Source of the DNA: an uncultured Paracoccaceae bacterium
GTDB lineage: Bacteria > Pseudomonadota > Alphaproteobacteria > Rhodobacterales > Rhodobacteraceae
Direction: 5' to 3'
DNA length: 60,375 nt
Assembly (NCBI GenBank): GCA_937927675.1
Contig: CALBSG010000058.1
Location: forward strand, 1-60,375
A program made the translations under genes and the position numbers. Positions 1-8,030 of the stretch are shown here, one piece after another (the first letter of the stretch is position 1; every line of letters begins with the position of its first letter). A model generated the notes under the pieces. The model did no database searches, was not told where the DNA came from, and worked only from the letters and a program-made list of their open reading frames with translations.

Positions 1-498
1 ATTCGGCGGACGCATCAAAAGGGCGATGCGGCAAGCGAGGCGGTGTATTCGGCCTGCGAAACCTACCGTTACGCCCTGACACGGGAATGGGCGGCGGGAT
101 CGCGTCTGTTGTGGGTGATGCTGAACCCGTCGACCGCCAGCGAATCGACCAATGATCCAACGGTCGAACGCTGCGAGCGACGGGCGCGCGCCTTGGGATT
201 CGGCGGCTTTCGGGTGGTCAATCTATTTGCCCTGCGTGCCACGGACCCGCGCGCCTTGCGGGCCGCTGCCGATCCGGTGGGGCCCGACAATGACACCGCT
301 CTGTCCGACGGCGTGATCTGGGCCGATGCCGTTCTGTGCGGCTGGGGCGGCCATGGCGCGTTGCATGGGCGCGACCGCACCGTTTGCACGCAGCTACAAC
401 AAGCGGGCAAACCGCTGTGGCATCTTGGCTTGACCCAAGCCGGTCAGCCGAAGCATCCACTTTATATCGGATATGCCGTGCAACCCACCGTGTGGTAA
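1..498 (+). CDS. DUF1643 family protein, 5' end cut by window edge
   Basis: Frame 1 is open from the first base, so the gene probably begins outside the window. A GTG at 43 is the first usable start inside, but the residues before it (IRRTHQKGDAASEA) read as real N-terminal sequence of this family, so 43 is probably not the true start. About 165 residues are visible. DUF1643 traits include the LLWVMLNPSTAS segment, NDPT soon after it, a run of Arg/Cys residues, and VVNLFALRATDP. The molecular function of DUF1643 is unknown to me. The stop at 496-498 lies only 10 nt from the stop of the convergent RTX gene. Confidence 0.8.
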   Translation: MRRTHQKGDAASEAVYSACETYRYALTREWAAGSRLLWVMLNPSTASESTNDPTVERCERRARALGFGGFRVVNLFALRATDPRALRAAADPVGPDNDTALSDGVIWADAVLCGWGGHGALHGRDRTVCTQLQQAGKPLWHLGLTQAGQPKHPLYIGYAVQPTVW

Positions 499-508
499 CG
501 CCCCTAGC

Positions 509-1435
509 CTAGGCCGCTTGCAGCTGCACCGCGGCCACGTCCAACACGGCGCCATTCGTCAGGCTGGCCAGCGGCACCCCATCCAGCATCAGGATCGTCG
601 CCCCGCCCCCCGATCCAACCGTCAATTCGGGGGCGGGATGCAGAACGGCATCATACATCACCACCAACTGATCCTCCGCAGGATCGAAATCGGTGATCTG
701 CACCACGGGCTGACCCGGCGCAAAGTCTTGCAGCACGAAACTATCAGCCCCCTGACCGCCATTGCCGAAATCGCTGGCCGCAAGATGCAGCTCGTCATCG
801 CCATAGCCGCCGTTCAGGAAATCAACGTCCGTATCGCCTTCGGCCGCCAGACCGCCGGACAGCGTGTCATTGCCTGCACCGCCCTCCACCTCATCAGCGC
901 CCGTGCCGCCGGCCAGAACATCATGGCCAGTACCGCCGTCCACCAGATCATCCCCGGCCTGCCCGTCGAGTTCATCATCGCCGGTGCCACCGATCACACT
1001 GTCCTTGCCGTCACCGCCCACGGCGCTGTCATCGCCTTCACAACCGGCGAGAGCGTCATCCCCGGCATCGCCCGTCAGCGTATCATTCCCTTCGTTGCCC
1101 CAAAGGCTGTCATCGCCATCGCCCCCGGCCAAGCTGTCTGCGCCATCCTGCCCTTGCAGGGCATCGTTGCCCTCGTTGCCCATCAGGGTCAAATCGGGGT
1201 CAGGCAGGTCTTGGCTGTCATTGGATTGGGGCAAGCCATCCTGTTCATCCGCGCCTGCTGGCGCGAGAGGGGGATCAACCGGAATGGGTTCATCTTCCAT
1301 GAAGGCGGTTGAGACGCCCCAGCCTTCGGTTTCCGACGCTGCATCTTCGCCATCGCGGCTGCCCTCTTCGTCCGATGGCACGTCCATCGACAAGCTGGCC
1401 ATGATCGCGCCTAACAAACCCACCAAACCAAGCAT
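509..1435 (-). CDS. RTX-type (hemolysin repeat) calcium-binding protein
   Basis: 308 aa acidic protein. Residues 1-16 are hydrophobic (MLGLVGLLGAIMASLS), followed by a Glu/Asp-rich linker to about 83. Residues 86-193 hold twelve consecutive nonapeptides of the GGxGxDxLx type, for example GNEGNDALQ and GGDGDDSLW. Two more units (GGYGDD, GGQGAD) lie near 209-231, before a C-terminal beta-rich segment of about 75 residues. Such repeats bind Ca2+ in a parallel beta-roll, usually outside the cell. The frame continues upstream to 1528, but that extension is Cys/Trp/Arg-rich and unlike the rest, and GGGG precedes the ATG at 1435, so I chose 1435. No type I secretion genes are adjacent. The target or role is unknown. 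Confidence 0.8.
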   Translation of the reverse strand: MLGLVGLLGAIMASLSMDVPSDEEGSRDGEDAASETEGWGVSTAFMEDEPIPVDPPLAPAGADEQDGLPQSNDSQDLPDPDLTLMGNEGNDALQGQDGADSLAGGDGDDSLWGNEGNDTLTGDAGDDALAGCEGDDSAVGGDGKDSVIGGTGDDELDGQAGDDLVDGGTGHDVLAGGTGADEVEGGAGNDTLSGGLAAEGDTDVDFLNGGYGDDELHLAASDFGNGGQGADSFVLQDFAPGQPVVQITDFDPAEDQLVVMYDAVLHPAPELTVGSGGGATILMLDGVPLASLTNGAVLDVAAVQLQAA

Positions 1436-1776
1436 GCGACAACCCCAAAACACCCAAGCCCTGCAACCACCGCAGAGCACTGAACAAATACCACACAGCC
1501 GCGAGGAAAAGCCTTCGACCCTTGCCACAATAGCGCGAAAAACCCGTTTTTTCTACGCCTGCATCCAGACAAGTCGAACAATCTTGGCCGATGGTTAACT
1601 GGCCCTTCTCGCCCCCCGTGTTGCGGGCAACCGCCGCGATTCCGGGCTTTCTTTTTTGGGCTTCTTCGTCTATACGCCCCCATCCGTAGGAAACTGCGGC
1701 GCCCTTCGGGGCATCAAGGGCCCTGCTGGACGACATCCCGGCTTGTGCCGTCACCATGAACCCAAGGAGAAATCCG
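1436..1776. other. Intergenic region, divergent RTX gene and rpsO
   Basis: 341 bases without a gene I can support. It must carry the promoters for the RTX gene (leftward) and rpsO (rightward). A TATACG at 1671-1676 in a T-rich stretch is a possible rpsO -10 element; I see no convincing -35 at standard spacing. Frames open through this stretch on the minus strand have atypical Cys/Arg/Trp-rich composition and look like chance ORFs. Confidence 0.5.
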
Positions 1777-2046
1777 ATGTCGATCACCGTTGAAGAAAAA
1801 GCCCGCCTGATCAAGGAATACGCGACCAAAGAGAACGACACCGGCTCGCCGGAAGTTCAGGTTGCGATCCTGTCGTCGCGCATCGCCACCTTGACCGAGC
1901 ATTTCAAGGGCCACAAAAAAGACAACCACTCGCGTCGTGGTCTTTTGATGATGGTTGCTCAGCGCCGTAAGCTTCTGGACTACCTGAAGTCCAAGGACGA
2001 AGGCCGCTATGCCTCGCTGATCTCGCGTCTGGGCCTGCGCCGCTAA
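1777..2046 (+). CDS. rpsO: 30S ribosomal protein S15
   Basis: 89 aa, the usual length of S15. It begins MSITVEEK, contains the family stretches NDTGSPEVQVAILS and HFKGHKKDNHSRRGLLMMV, and ends LISRLGLRR. S15 binds the central domain of 16S rRNA and is a primary assembly protein of the small subunit. The start is fixed by AAGGAGA at 1764-1770, 6 nt before the ATG; an in-frame ATG at 1756 would place that site inside the gene. A terminator follows directly. In many bacteria rpsO is next to pnp; here two other genes lie between them. Confidence 0.98.
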   Translation: MSITVEEKARLIKEYATKENDTGSPEVQVAILSSRIATLTEHFKGHKKDNHSRRGLLMMVAQRRKLLDYLKSKDEGRYASLISRLGLRR

Positions 2047-2070
2047 GCGGATCAAAGGTTTGACTGAAGG

Positions 2071-2101
2071 CCCGTCGCGCAAGCGGCGGGTCTTTTCTTT
2101 T
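2071..2101 (+). terminator. Rho-independent terminator after rpsO
   Basis: CCCGTCGC (2071-2078) pairs with GCGGCGGG (2083-2090), with one G-T pair, around a GCAA loop, and is followed by TCTTTTCTTTTG. It lies 25 nt after the rpsO stop and should separate rpsO from the downstream transporter. Confidence 0.85.
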
Positions 2102-2169
2102 GTCGCAGGCGCATGCAGATGCGTCGCACCCGGGAGCGGCCATGGCCGACGCACGGGCAAAGCTGCACC

Positions 2170-3060
2170 ATGACCGCTTTGCGCCCCTCGCTCCCCGTTT
2201 TTCTTGGCCTTGCCGCAGCGCTGGTCGTCGCTTGGTCGTCGGGCTTTGTCGGGATCCGCTTCACTCACGACGTCGCCAACGTGCCGCAAATCCTGTTTGC
2301 CCGCAGCCTGTTTTCCGGGGTGGGCCTGTTGCCCTTCCTTATCGGACCTTCGGCAAAGGGGCCTAAAATTGGCTGGCGCGACATTGCCGAGCAGGGGTTT
2401 TACGCCTTTCTTGGCATGTTCCTGTATCTTGGCGGCTTTGCCATGGGGATCGGTGGTGGCGTGCCGACGGGGCTGGTCGCCCTTATGGCGGATCTGGTGC
2501 CTTTGGGCATCGCAGCCCTGTCAGCGCCGATGCTGGGTCAGGGCCTGACCCGCGTGCAATGGATCGGCACTGCCATCGCCTGCGCGGGGGTGCTGGCAGT
2601 TTCAGCCGATGCGCTGGCCTTGGGCACGGCCCCGCTTTGGGCCTATGCCCTGCCCCTTCTGGGAATGCTGGCCTTTGCGCTGTCAACCGTGCTGCAAGAA
2701 CGCCGGGGCGGCAGTGGGCTGACAATCGCCCAAAGGCTGGCGCTACAATGCCTGTGGGCGGCCATCCTGTTCGCGCCCTTTGCCGCCGGAACCGAAGGGC
2801 TGTTTCCAACCATCACGGCGAATTATGTGTTGGGCATCGGCTGGTTGGTGATGCTGGCAACCTATGGTGCATGGCTGATCTATTATCAGTTCCTGCGCCT
2901 TTACCCGCCTGCCGTGGTTTCGGCGGTGGTGTACCTGTCACCGCCTGTCACGATGATTTGGGCCTTCTTTTTGTTTGGCGAACCGCTGACCTGGCCCATG
3001 GCGTTGGGCCTGATCGTGACGCTGGCAGGCGTCGCGCTGGTGGCCAGGCGGAAAGGTTAA
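2170..3060 (+). CDS. DMT superfamily (EamA) permease
   Basis: 296 aa, almost entirely hydrophobic, about ten transmembrane helices arranged as two EamA repeats. The second repeat ends with PAVVSAVVYLSPPVTMIWAF and a final helix before KG. The substrate cannot be read from sequence; members export amino acids, nucleotides or other metabolites. I chose the ATG at 2170 because the first helix begins about ten residues later; in-frame ATGs at 2113 and 2119 would add an Arg-rich leader. The Shine-Dalgarno is weak at all of them. The stop overlaps that of the convergent desaturase in a shared TTAA (3057-3060). Confidence 0.85.
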   Translation: MTALRPSLPVFLGLAAALVVAWSSGFVGIRFTHDVANVPQILFARSLFSGVGLLPFLIGPSAKGPKIGWRDIAEQGFYAFLGMFLYLGGFAMGIGGGVPTGLVALMADLVPLGIAALSAPMLGQGLTRVQWIGTAIACAGVLAVSADALALGTAPLWAYALPLLGMLAFALSTVLQERRGGSGLTIAQRLALQCLWAAILFAPFAAGTEGLFPTITANYVLGIGWLVMLATYGAWLIYYQFLRLYPPAVVSAVVYLSPPVTMIWAFFLFGEPLTWPMALGLIVTLAGVALVARRKG

Positions 3061-4085
3061 ACCTTCCGCGCCTCGGCAAAGGACATCAGCCGGTTGCTGT
3101 TTTCATCCCAAAGCTGCATCCGCACAGTGCGCAGGCTTTGCCGGATCGTCATGCGGTTCATCTTTGCCAGATCCGCGTGATCGCGCAGCACTTGTGGCAG
3201 GCGATAGAAGGGGATGCGGCTGTAAAGGTGATGGACATGGTGGATGCCGATGTTCGCGCTCAGCCATTGCAGGACCGGGGGCAGAACGTAGTAAGAGCTG
3301 CCCTCGAGTGCGGCGGCGTGCAGATCCCAGTCCGGCTCGTTTGACCAATGGGTGTTTTCAAACTGGTGCTGCACATAAAACAGCCAGACCCCGGCCGTCG
3401 CGGCCAAAAGACTGGTGGGCAGGAAGATCAGCAAGATCGGCGCCCAACCGCCAAAATAAAGCATCAAACCAAGTGCTACCAGAATGGCCGCATTGGTGGA
3501 CATGGCGCTGACCCAATATTTCAGATGGCCCATCAGCCCCATCGGAATGCGATTTTGCAGCAGGAACATATAGCCCGGCCCAATGCCAAACAGCACGATC
3601 GGGTTGCGATACAACCGATAGAGCAAGCGCCGCGACGCTGACAGCGCGCGATATTCGCCCACCGTCAGCGTCGTGATGTCGCCAATGCCCCGGCGGCCGA
3701 GGTTGCCCGCGCTGGAGTGATGAATGGAATGGGCGCGGCGCCAGACATCATAGGGCGTCAGCGTCAGCACACCCAGCACGCGGCCCAGCCAGTCGCTGAC
3801 CGTGCGGTTTTCGAAAAAGGCGCCATGACCACAATCATGCTGAATGGTGAACAGCCGCAGAAGGAACGCCGCGTTGATGCAAGACAGCGCCAAGGTCAGC
3901 CAGGCACTGACTGACAGCGCCCACCACGCCAGCCCCCACAAAAGCAGAAATGGGCCCATGGTCACGGCAAGTTCAAACAAACTGCGTGAAGTGTCGGGTT
4001 GGCGATACTTTGCCAACACTTTGACCCAATCGCGGGCAGCCTTTGCGCCCTGCGGCGCAGCGCCTGCTCCGTTGTCCATGAACAT
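3057..4085 (-). CDS. Membrane fatty acid desaturase (omega-6/delta-12 type)
   Basis: 342 aa integral membrane di-iron desaturase. The three histidine boxes are HDCGH (83-87), HSIHH (119-123) and HHVHH (282-286), with hydrophobic segments around 41-80, near 190, and 220-260. The stretch RRAHSIHHSSAGNLGRRGIG resembles acyl-lipid omega-6 desaturases. It would introduce a double bond into membrane acyl chains, using an electron donor not encoded here. I chose MFMDN at 4085; the frame continues upstream to 4319, but that part is unlike desaturases. It stands alone on this strand, between the DMT gene and pnp. The regiospecificity is inferred, not shown. Confidence 0.88.
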   Translation of the reverse strand: MFMDNGAGAAPQGAKAARDWVKVLAKYRQPDTSRSLFELAVTMGPFLLLWGLAWWALSVSAWLTLALSCINAAFLLRLFTIQHDCGHGAFFENRTVSDWLGRVLGVLTLTPYDVWRRAHSIHHSSAGNLGRRGIGDITTLTVGEYRALSASRRLLYRLYRNPIVLFGIGPGYMFLLQNRIPMGLMGHLKYWVSAMSTNAAILVALGLMLYFGGWAPILLIFLPTSLLAATAGVWLFYVQHQFENTHWSNEPDWDLHAAALEGSSYYVLPPVLQWLSANIGIHHVHHLYSRIPFYRLPQVLRDHADLAKMNRMTIRQSLRTVRMQLWDENSNRLMSFAEARKV

Positions 4086-4110
4086 TGCCGTTTCTTTCTT
4101 TGTTTTGCTC

Positions 4111-4138
4111 TCAATACTGAACGGCAAGAACTTCGCAA
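4111..4138 (-). promoter_or_regulatory. Candidate promoter of the desaturase gene
   Basis: Read on the minus strand: TTGCGA (4138-4133), a 16-nt spacer, then TATTGA (4116-4111), about 25 nt before the chosen start codon. It is a moderate match to a sigma-70 type promoter, by eye only. Confidence 0.35.
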
Positions 4139-4333
4139 CTGTTAATGACGTCGCAGCGCCGCAGCAGGCCAAAGCCCTTCCCAAACGCAGCGTTTTCCTG
4201 TATGCGCCCGCCATCTGTGACGTGAGGCCCGCCCCCGGCCGCATGCAAAGGATAGGGGGCGGCGGCAATGGGGCCGCCATGCAAAAGGAAGACATGGCAG
4301 GGGCCATGGGTGCTTCCACATAGGGAACGATAG

Positions 4334-6478
4334 ATGTTCAACGTAACGAAGAAATCAATCCAGTGGGGCGGCGAAACGCTGACGCTGGAAACCGGGAAAG
4401 TTGCCCGTCAGGCCGATGGTTCGGTCATTGCGACGCTGGGCGAAACCTCGGTCATGGCCAACGTGACCTTCGCCAAAGCGCCGAAGCCGGGTCAGGACTT
4501 TTTCCCGCTGACCGTGCATTACCAAGAGAAATACTACGCCGCCGGCAAGATTCCGGGTGGCTTCTTCAAGCGCGAAGCGCGCCCGTCGGAAAAGGAAACG
4601 CTGGTTTCCCGCCTGATCGACCGTCCGTGCCGCCCGCTGTTCGTCGAAGGCTTCAAGCATGAAGTCCTCGTCATGGCTACCGTTCTGTCGTGCGACCTGC
4701 ACAACGACCCCGACATCGTCGCAATGATCGCTGCCTCGGCTGCGCTGACGATCTCTGGCGTACCGTTCATGGGCCCGATCGCTGCCGCCCGCGTGGGCTT
4801 TGTGAATGGCGCCTATGTGCTGAACCCGGCCATGGACGACATGACCCAGCTGCGCATGAAGCCCGAGCAGCGTCTGGATCTGGTTGTCGCTGGCACCAAA
4901 GACGCCGTGATGATGGTGGAATCGGAAGCCTACGAGCTGACCGAAGAGGAAATGCTGGGCGCCGTCGTGTTCGGTCACGAACAGATGCAGCCGGTGATCG
5001 ACCTCATCATGTCGCTGGCCGAAGAAGCCGCCAACGAGCCCTTCGATTTCACCCCGCCCGACCTTTCGGCCATCTATGGCAAGGTGAAAGCGGCTGGCGA
5101 AGCGCAGATGCGCGCCGCCTTTGCAATCAAGGACAAGCAAGACCGCACCAACGCCATCGGCGCCGCGGTTGACGCGATCAAGGCCGCTCTGTCGGAAGAT
5201 GACCAAAAGGACATCAACCTTGGCTCGGCAATCAAAAAGCTGGAAAGCTCGATCCTGCGTGGCGACGTGGTCAACACCGGCGTCCGCATTGACGGCCGTG
5301 ACACCAAGACCGTCCGCCCGATCGTTGCCGAAACCGGCATCCTGCCGCGCACCCATGGCTCGGCGCTGTTCACCCGCGGCGAAACCCAAGGTCTGGTTGT
5401 CACCACCCTTGGCACCGGCGAAGATGAGCAGATCATTGACGCGCTGAACGGCAACTATCGTTCGAACTTCCTGCTGCACTACAACTTCCCGCCCTATTCG
5501 GTTGGTGAAGTTGGCCGCGTGGGTTCGCCCGGCCGTCGTGAAATCGGCCATGGCAAACTGGCATGGCGTGCGCTTCAGGCTGTTCTGCCGGCACCGACCG
5601 ATTTCCCCTACACCATCCGCGTGGTGTCGGAGATCACCGAATCGAACGGCTCCTCCTCGATGGCTTCGGTCTGCGGTGGTTCGCTGTCGATGATGGACGC
5701 AGGCGTGCCGCTGAAGGCCCCGGTTGCGGGCGTCGCGATGGGTCTGATTCTGGAAGATGACGGCAAATGGGCCGTGCTGACCGACATCCTCGGCGACGAG
5801 GATCACCTCGGCGACATGGACTTCAAGGTGGCCGGCACTGCTTCGGGCATCACCTCGCTGCAAATGGACATCAAGATCGCCGGGATCACCCCGGAAATCA
5901 TGAAGCAGGCCTTGGCGCAAGCCAAGGACGGCCGTCTGCATATCTTGGGCGAGATGAACAAGTCGCTGTCCGCGCCGCAAGGCTTCTCGGAATATGCGCC
6001 GAAGATCGAAACCCTGCAGATCCCGACCGACAAGATCCGTGAAGTGATCGGCTCGGGCGGCAAGGTGATCCGCGAGATCGTCGAGCTGTCGGGTGCCAAG
6101 GTGGACATCAACGACGATGGCATCATCAAGATCGCTTCGTCGGACGCTGCCGCCATCAAGAAGGCCTATGACATGATCTGGTCGATCGTGGCAGAGCCGG
6201 AAGAAGGCCAAGTCTACACCGGCAAAGTGGTGAAACTGGTCGACTTCGGCGCCTTCGTGAACTTCTTCGGCAAGCGCGATGGTCTGGTCCACGTTTCCCA
6301 GATCGCCAACAAGCGCCTGAACCACCCGAATGAGCTTCTGAAAGAAGGTCAAGAAGTGAAGGTCAAGCTTCTGGGCTTTGACGACCGCGGCAAGGTGCGC
6401 CTTGGCATGAAGATGGTCGATCAAGAGACCGGCGCAGAAATCGTGCCTGAGAAGACCGAAGGCAACGCCGAAGCCTAA
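4334..6478 (+). CDS. pnp: Polynucleotide phosphorylase
   Basis: 714 aa, full length for PNPase. It degrades RNA 3'-5' with phosphate as a trimer and is usually part of the RNA degradosome. Two RNase PH-like halves are visible: MANVTFAKAPKPGQDFFPLT in the first, and the catalytic second half with FNFPPYSVGEVGRVGSPGRREIGHG-type residues near 385-405. A KH domain has its GSGGK loop near 572, and an S1 domain (VYTGKVVKLVDFGAFVNFF) spans about 627-695. The C-terminus is acidic. AGGGA at 4322-4326 precedes the ATG. A strong terminator follows. A 689-codon open frame on the opposite strand is a codon-bias shadow. Confidence 0.98.
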   Translation: MFNVTKKSIQWGGETLTLETGKVARQADGSVIATLGETSVMANVTFAKAPKPGQDFFPLTVHYQEKYYAAGKIPGGFFKREARPSEKETLVSRLIDRPCRPLFVEGFKHEVLVMATVLSCDLHNDPDIVAMIAASAALTISGVPFMGPIAAARVGFVNGAYVLNPAMDDMTQLRMKPEQRLDLVVAGTKDAVMMVESEAYELTEEEMLGAVVFGHEQMQPVIDLIMSLAEEAANEPFDFTPPDLSAIYGKVKAAGEAQMRAAFAIKDKQDRTNAIGAAVDAIKAALSEDDQKDINLGSAIKKLESSILRGDVVNTGVRIDGRDTKTVRPIVAETGILPRTHGSALFTRGETQGLVVTTLGTGEDEQIIDALNGNYRSNFLLHYNFPPYSVGEVGRVGSPGRREIGHGKLAWRALQAVLPAPTDFPYTIRVVSEITESNGSSSMASVCGGSLSMMDAGVPLKAPVAGVAMGLILEDDGKWAVLTDILGDEDHLGDMDFKVAGTASGITSLQMDIKIAGITPEIMKQALAQAKDGRLHILGEMNKSLSAPQGFSEYAPKIETLQIPTDKIREVIGSGGKVIREIVELSGAKVDINDDGIIKIASSDAAAIKKAYDMIWSIVAEPEEGQVYTGKVVKLVDFGAFVNFFGKRDGLVHVSQIANKRLNHPNELLKEGQEVKVKLLGFDDRGKVRLGMKMVDQETGAEIVPEKTEGNAEA

Positions 6479-6501
6479 GCTTCTTGCGATAAAGATCGAA
6501 G

Positions 6502-6530
6502 GCCCCGGTGAAAACCGGGGCTTTTTTCTT
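6502..6530 (+). terminator. Terminator after pnp
   Basis: GCCCCGGT (6502-6509) and ACCGGGGC (6514-6521) form a perfect 8-bp stem with a GAAA loop, followed by TTTTTTCTT. This is a textbook intrinsic terminator 23 nt after the pnp stop. Confidence 0.95.
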
Positions 6531-6570
6531 CGTCTGATTTTCGATCACATTACTTTTTATCCCGATAAAG

Positions 6571-6596
6571 TCGAATTAGTCGAAATAATATTCGAA
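6571..6596. promoter_or_regulatory. TCGAA-repeat operator candidate upstream of dadA
   Basis: In an AT-rich gap there are three TCGAA units: 6571-6575, 6580-6584, and the palindrome TTCGAA at 6591-6596. TCGAA-ATAATA-TTCGA (6580-6595) is an inverted repeat. It lies about 90 nt upstream of dadA. In proteobacteria dadA is often controlled by Lrp/AsnC-type regulators that bind AT-rich inverted repeats; assignment to such a regulator is inference. Confidence 0.4.
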
Positions 6597-6682
6597 AATA
6601 CCACCAAGAAACGCCAAACTTCCCCAAATCCTTTCTCGCAGATGCCGTATTTTCTGTCGCAAATCGCGAACAGGAGATTCCC

Positions 6683-7984
6683 ATGCGTGTCATCGTCCTT
6701 GGTGCTGGCGTCATCGGTGTGACCTCGGCCTATTACCTCGCCAAGGCAGGCCATGAGGTGACGGTGATCGACCGTCAGCCCGGCCCGGCGCTGGAAACCT
6801 CGTTTGCGAACGCCGGCGAGATCAGCCCCGGCTATGCCTCGCCTTGGGCGGCCCCCGGCATCCCGGCAAAGGCCGTGAAGTGGCTGTTCATGAAACACGC
6901 GCCCCTTATCATTCAGGCCCGCCCCGATCTGGCCAAGATTGAATGGGTTGGCCGGATGTTGATGAACTGCACCAGCGCTGCCTATGGGGTGAACAAATCC
7001 CGCATGGTGCGGCTGGCCGAATATTCGCGCGACTGCCTGATCGCCCTGCGCGCCGAGACGGGCATTTCTTATGACGAGCGGACCCAAGGCACGTTGCAGC
7101 TTTTCCGCACCGAAAAGCAGGTCGAGGCAGCGGAGAAGGACATCAAGGTTCTGAAAGCCGACGGTGTGCCGTTCGAGGTTCTGGATGCCGCCGCCTGCGT
7201 GCGCGCCGAACCGGGTCTGGCCCCGAACATCGGCAAGATCGCCGGCGGTCTGCGTCTGCCGGGCGATGAGACCGGCGATTGCTTTAAGTTCACCAACAGC
7301 CTTGCTGAGATGGCCGCGGCGATGGGCGTAACCTTCCGCTGGGGCGTCGACATCAAGGCGTTGGAGGCCGATGGCGGCAAGATCGCTGCCGTGCAAACCA
7401 GCGCGGGCCGCATTGCAGGCGATGCCTTTGTGCTGGCGATGGGCAGCTACTCTCCGGCACTGGCCCGTCCCTTTGGCATGCGCCTGCCGGTCTATCCGGT
7501 GAAGGGCTATTCGATCACCGTGCCGATCGTTGATGAGGCGCGTGCTCCGGTGTCCACCGTGATGGACGAAACCCACAAGATCGCCATCACCCGACTTGGG
7601 GATAGGATCCGCGTCGGTGGCATGGCGGAAATCTCTGGCTTTAACAATCGCTTGCACCCAAAGCGGCAGGCGACGCTGACTCATTCTGTCGAAGACCTGT
7701 TCGGCGGGGCGGGCGACCAATCGCAGGCAACCTTCTGGTCTGGCCTGCGCCCGATGACGCCCGACGGCACGCCCTTGGTGGGCCGCTCAACCGTACCGAA
7801 CTTGTTCCTGAATACCGGCCACGGCACCTTGGGCTGGACGATGGCCGCGGGGTCGGGCCGTGTGCTAGCCGATATGGTCTCGGGCCGGGTGGCCGAGATT
7901 GATGCCGCGGATCTGGGATATGCCCGCTATCAGCGCCGCAACAAATCGATCGCTGCAACCGTAAAACCCGTTGCTGCAGAATGA
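6683..7984 (+). CDS. dadA: D-amino acid dehydrogenase, small subunit (FAD)
   Basis: 433 aa, normal DadA length. The N-terminus carries the FAD-binding Rossmann motif GAGVIG (7-12) with the acidic end of the second strand in VIDRQPGPALETSFANAG, a DadA hallmark, followed by ISPGYASPWAAPG. Near the C-terminus NTGHGTLGWTMAAGSGR is typical of the DAO fold. It deaminates D-amino acids (classically D-alanine) to 2-oxo acids and passes electrons to the respiratory chain at the membrane. CAGGAG precedes the ATG. No alanine racemase (dadX) follows; the gene is monocistronic with its own terminator. Confidence 0.92.
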   Translation: MRVIVLGAGVIGVTSAYYLAKAGHEVTVIDRQPGPALETSFANAGEISPGYASPWAAPGIPAKAVKWLFMKHAPLIIQARPDLAKIEWVGRMLMNCTSAAYGVNKSRMVRLAEYSRDCLIALRAETGISYDERTQGTLQLFRTEKQVEAAEKDIKVLKADGVPFEVLDAAACVRAEPGLAPNIGKIAGGLRLPGDETGDCFKFTNSLAEMAAAMGVTFRWGVDIKALEADGGKIAAVQTSAGRIAGDAFVLAMGSYSPALARPFGMRLPVYPVKGYSITVPIVDEARAPVSTVMDETHKIAITRLGDRIRVGGMAEISGFNNRLHPKRQATLTHSVEDLFGGAGDQSQATFWSGLRPMTPDGTPLVGRSTVPNLFLNTGHGTLGWTMAAGSGRVLADMVSGRVAEIDAADLGYARYQRRNKSIAATVKPVAAE

Positions 7985-8010
7985 AAAACGGGGCCGCAAG
8001 GCCCCGTTTT
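7985..8010. terminator. Bidirectional terminator between dadA and peroxiredoxin
   Basis: AAAACGGGGCC (7985-7995) pairs perfectly with GGCCCCGTTTT (8000-8010) around GCAA. A and T tracts on both sides allow it to work for dadA and for the convergent peroxiredoxin gene. Confidence 0.9.
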
Positions 8011-8030
8011 CCGTTTACTGATCGGGCTTG

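Noticed and set aside
86..1400. RTX repeat DNA taken as a tandem DNA repeat or CRISPR-like array
   Set aside because: The periodicity is 27 bp in coding phase with degenerate codons; it is explained by the nonapeptide repeats at 509-1435.
1290..1841. Possible minus-strand gene crossing rpsO and the 1436-1776 gap
   Set aside because: It overlaps the start of rpsO and the RTX gene, and its composition is irregular; no homologous pattern.
4355..6424. 689-codon open frame opposite pnp
   Set aside because: Shadow of a highly biased ribosome-associated gene; no family resemblance.
6557..7720. 387-codon frame opposite dadA
   Set aside because: Shadow frame; dadA has full domain support, a ribosome-binding site and a terminator.
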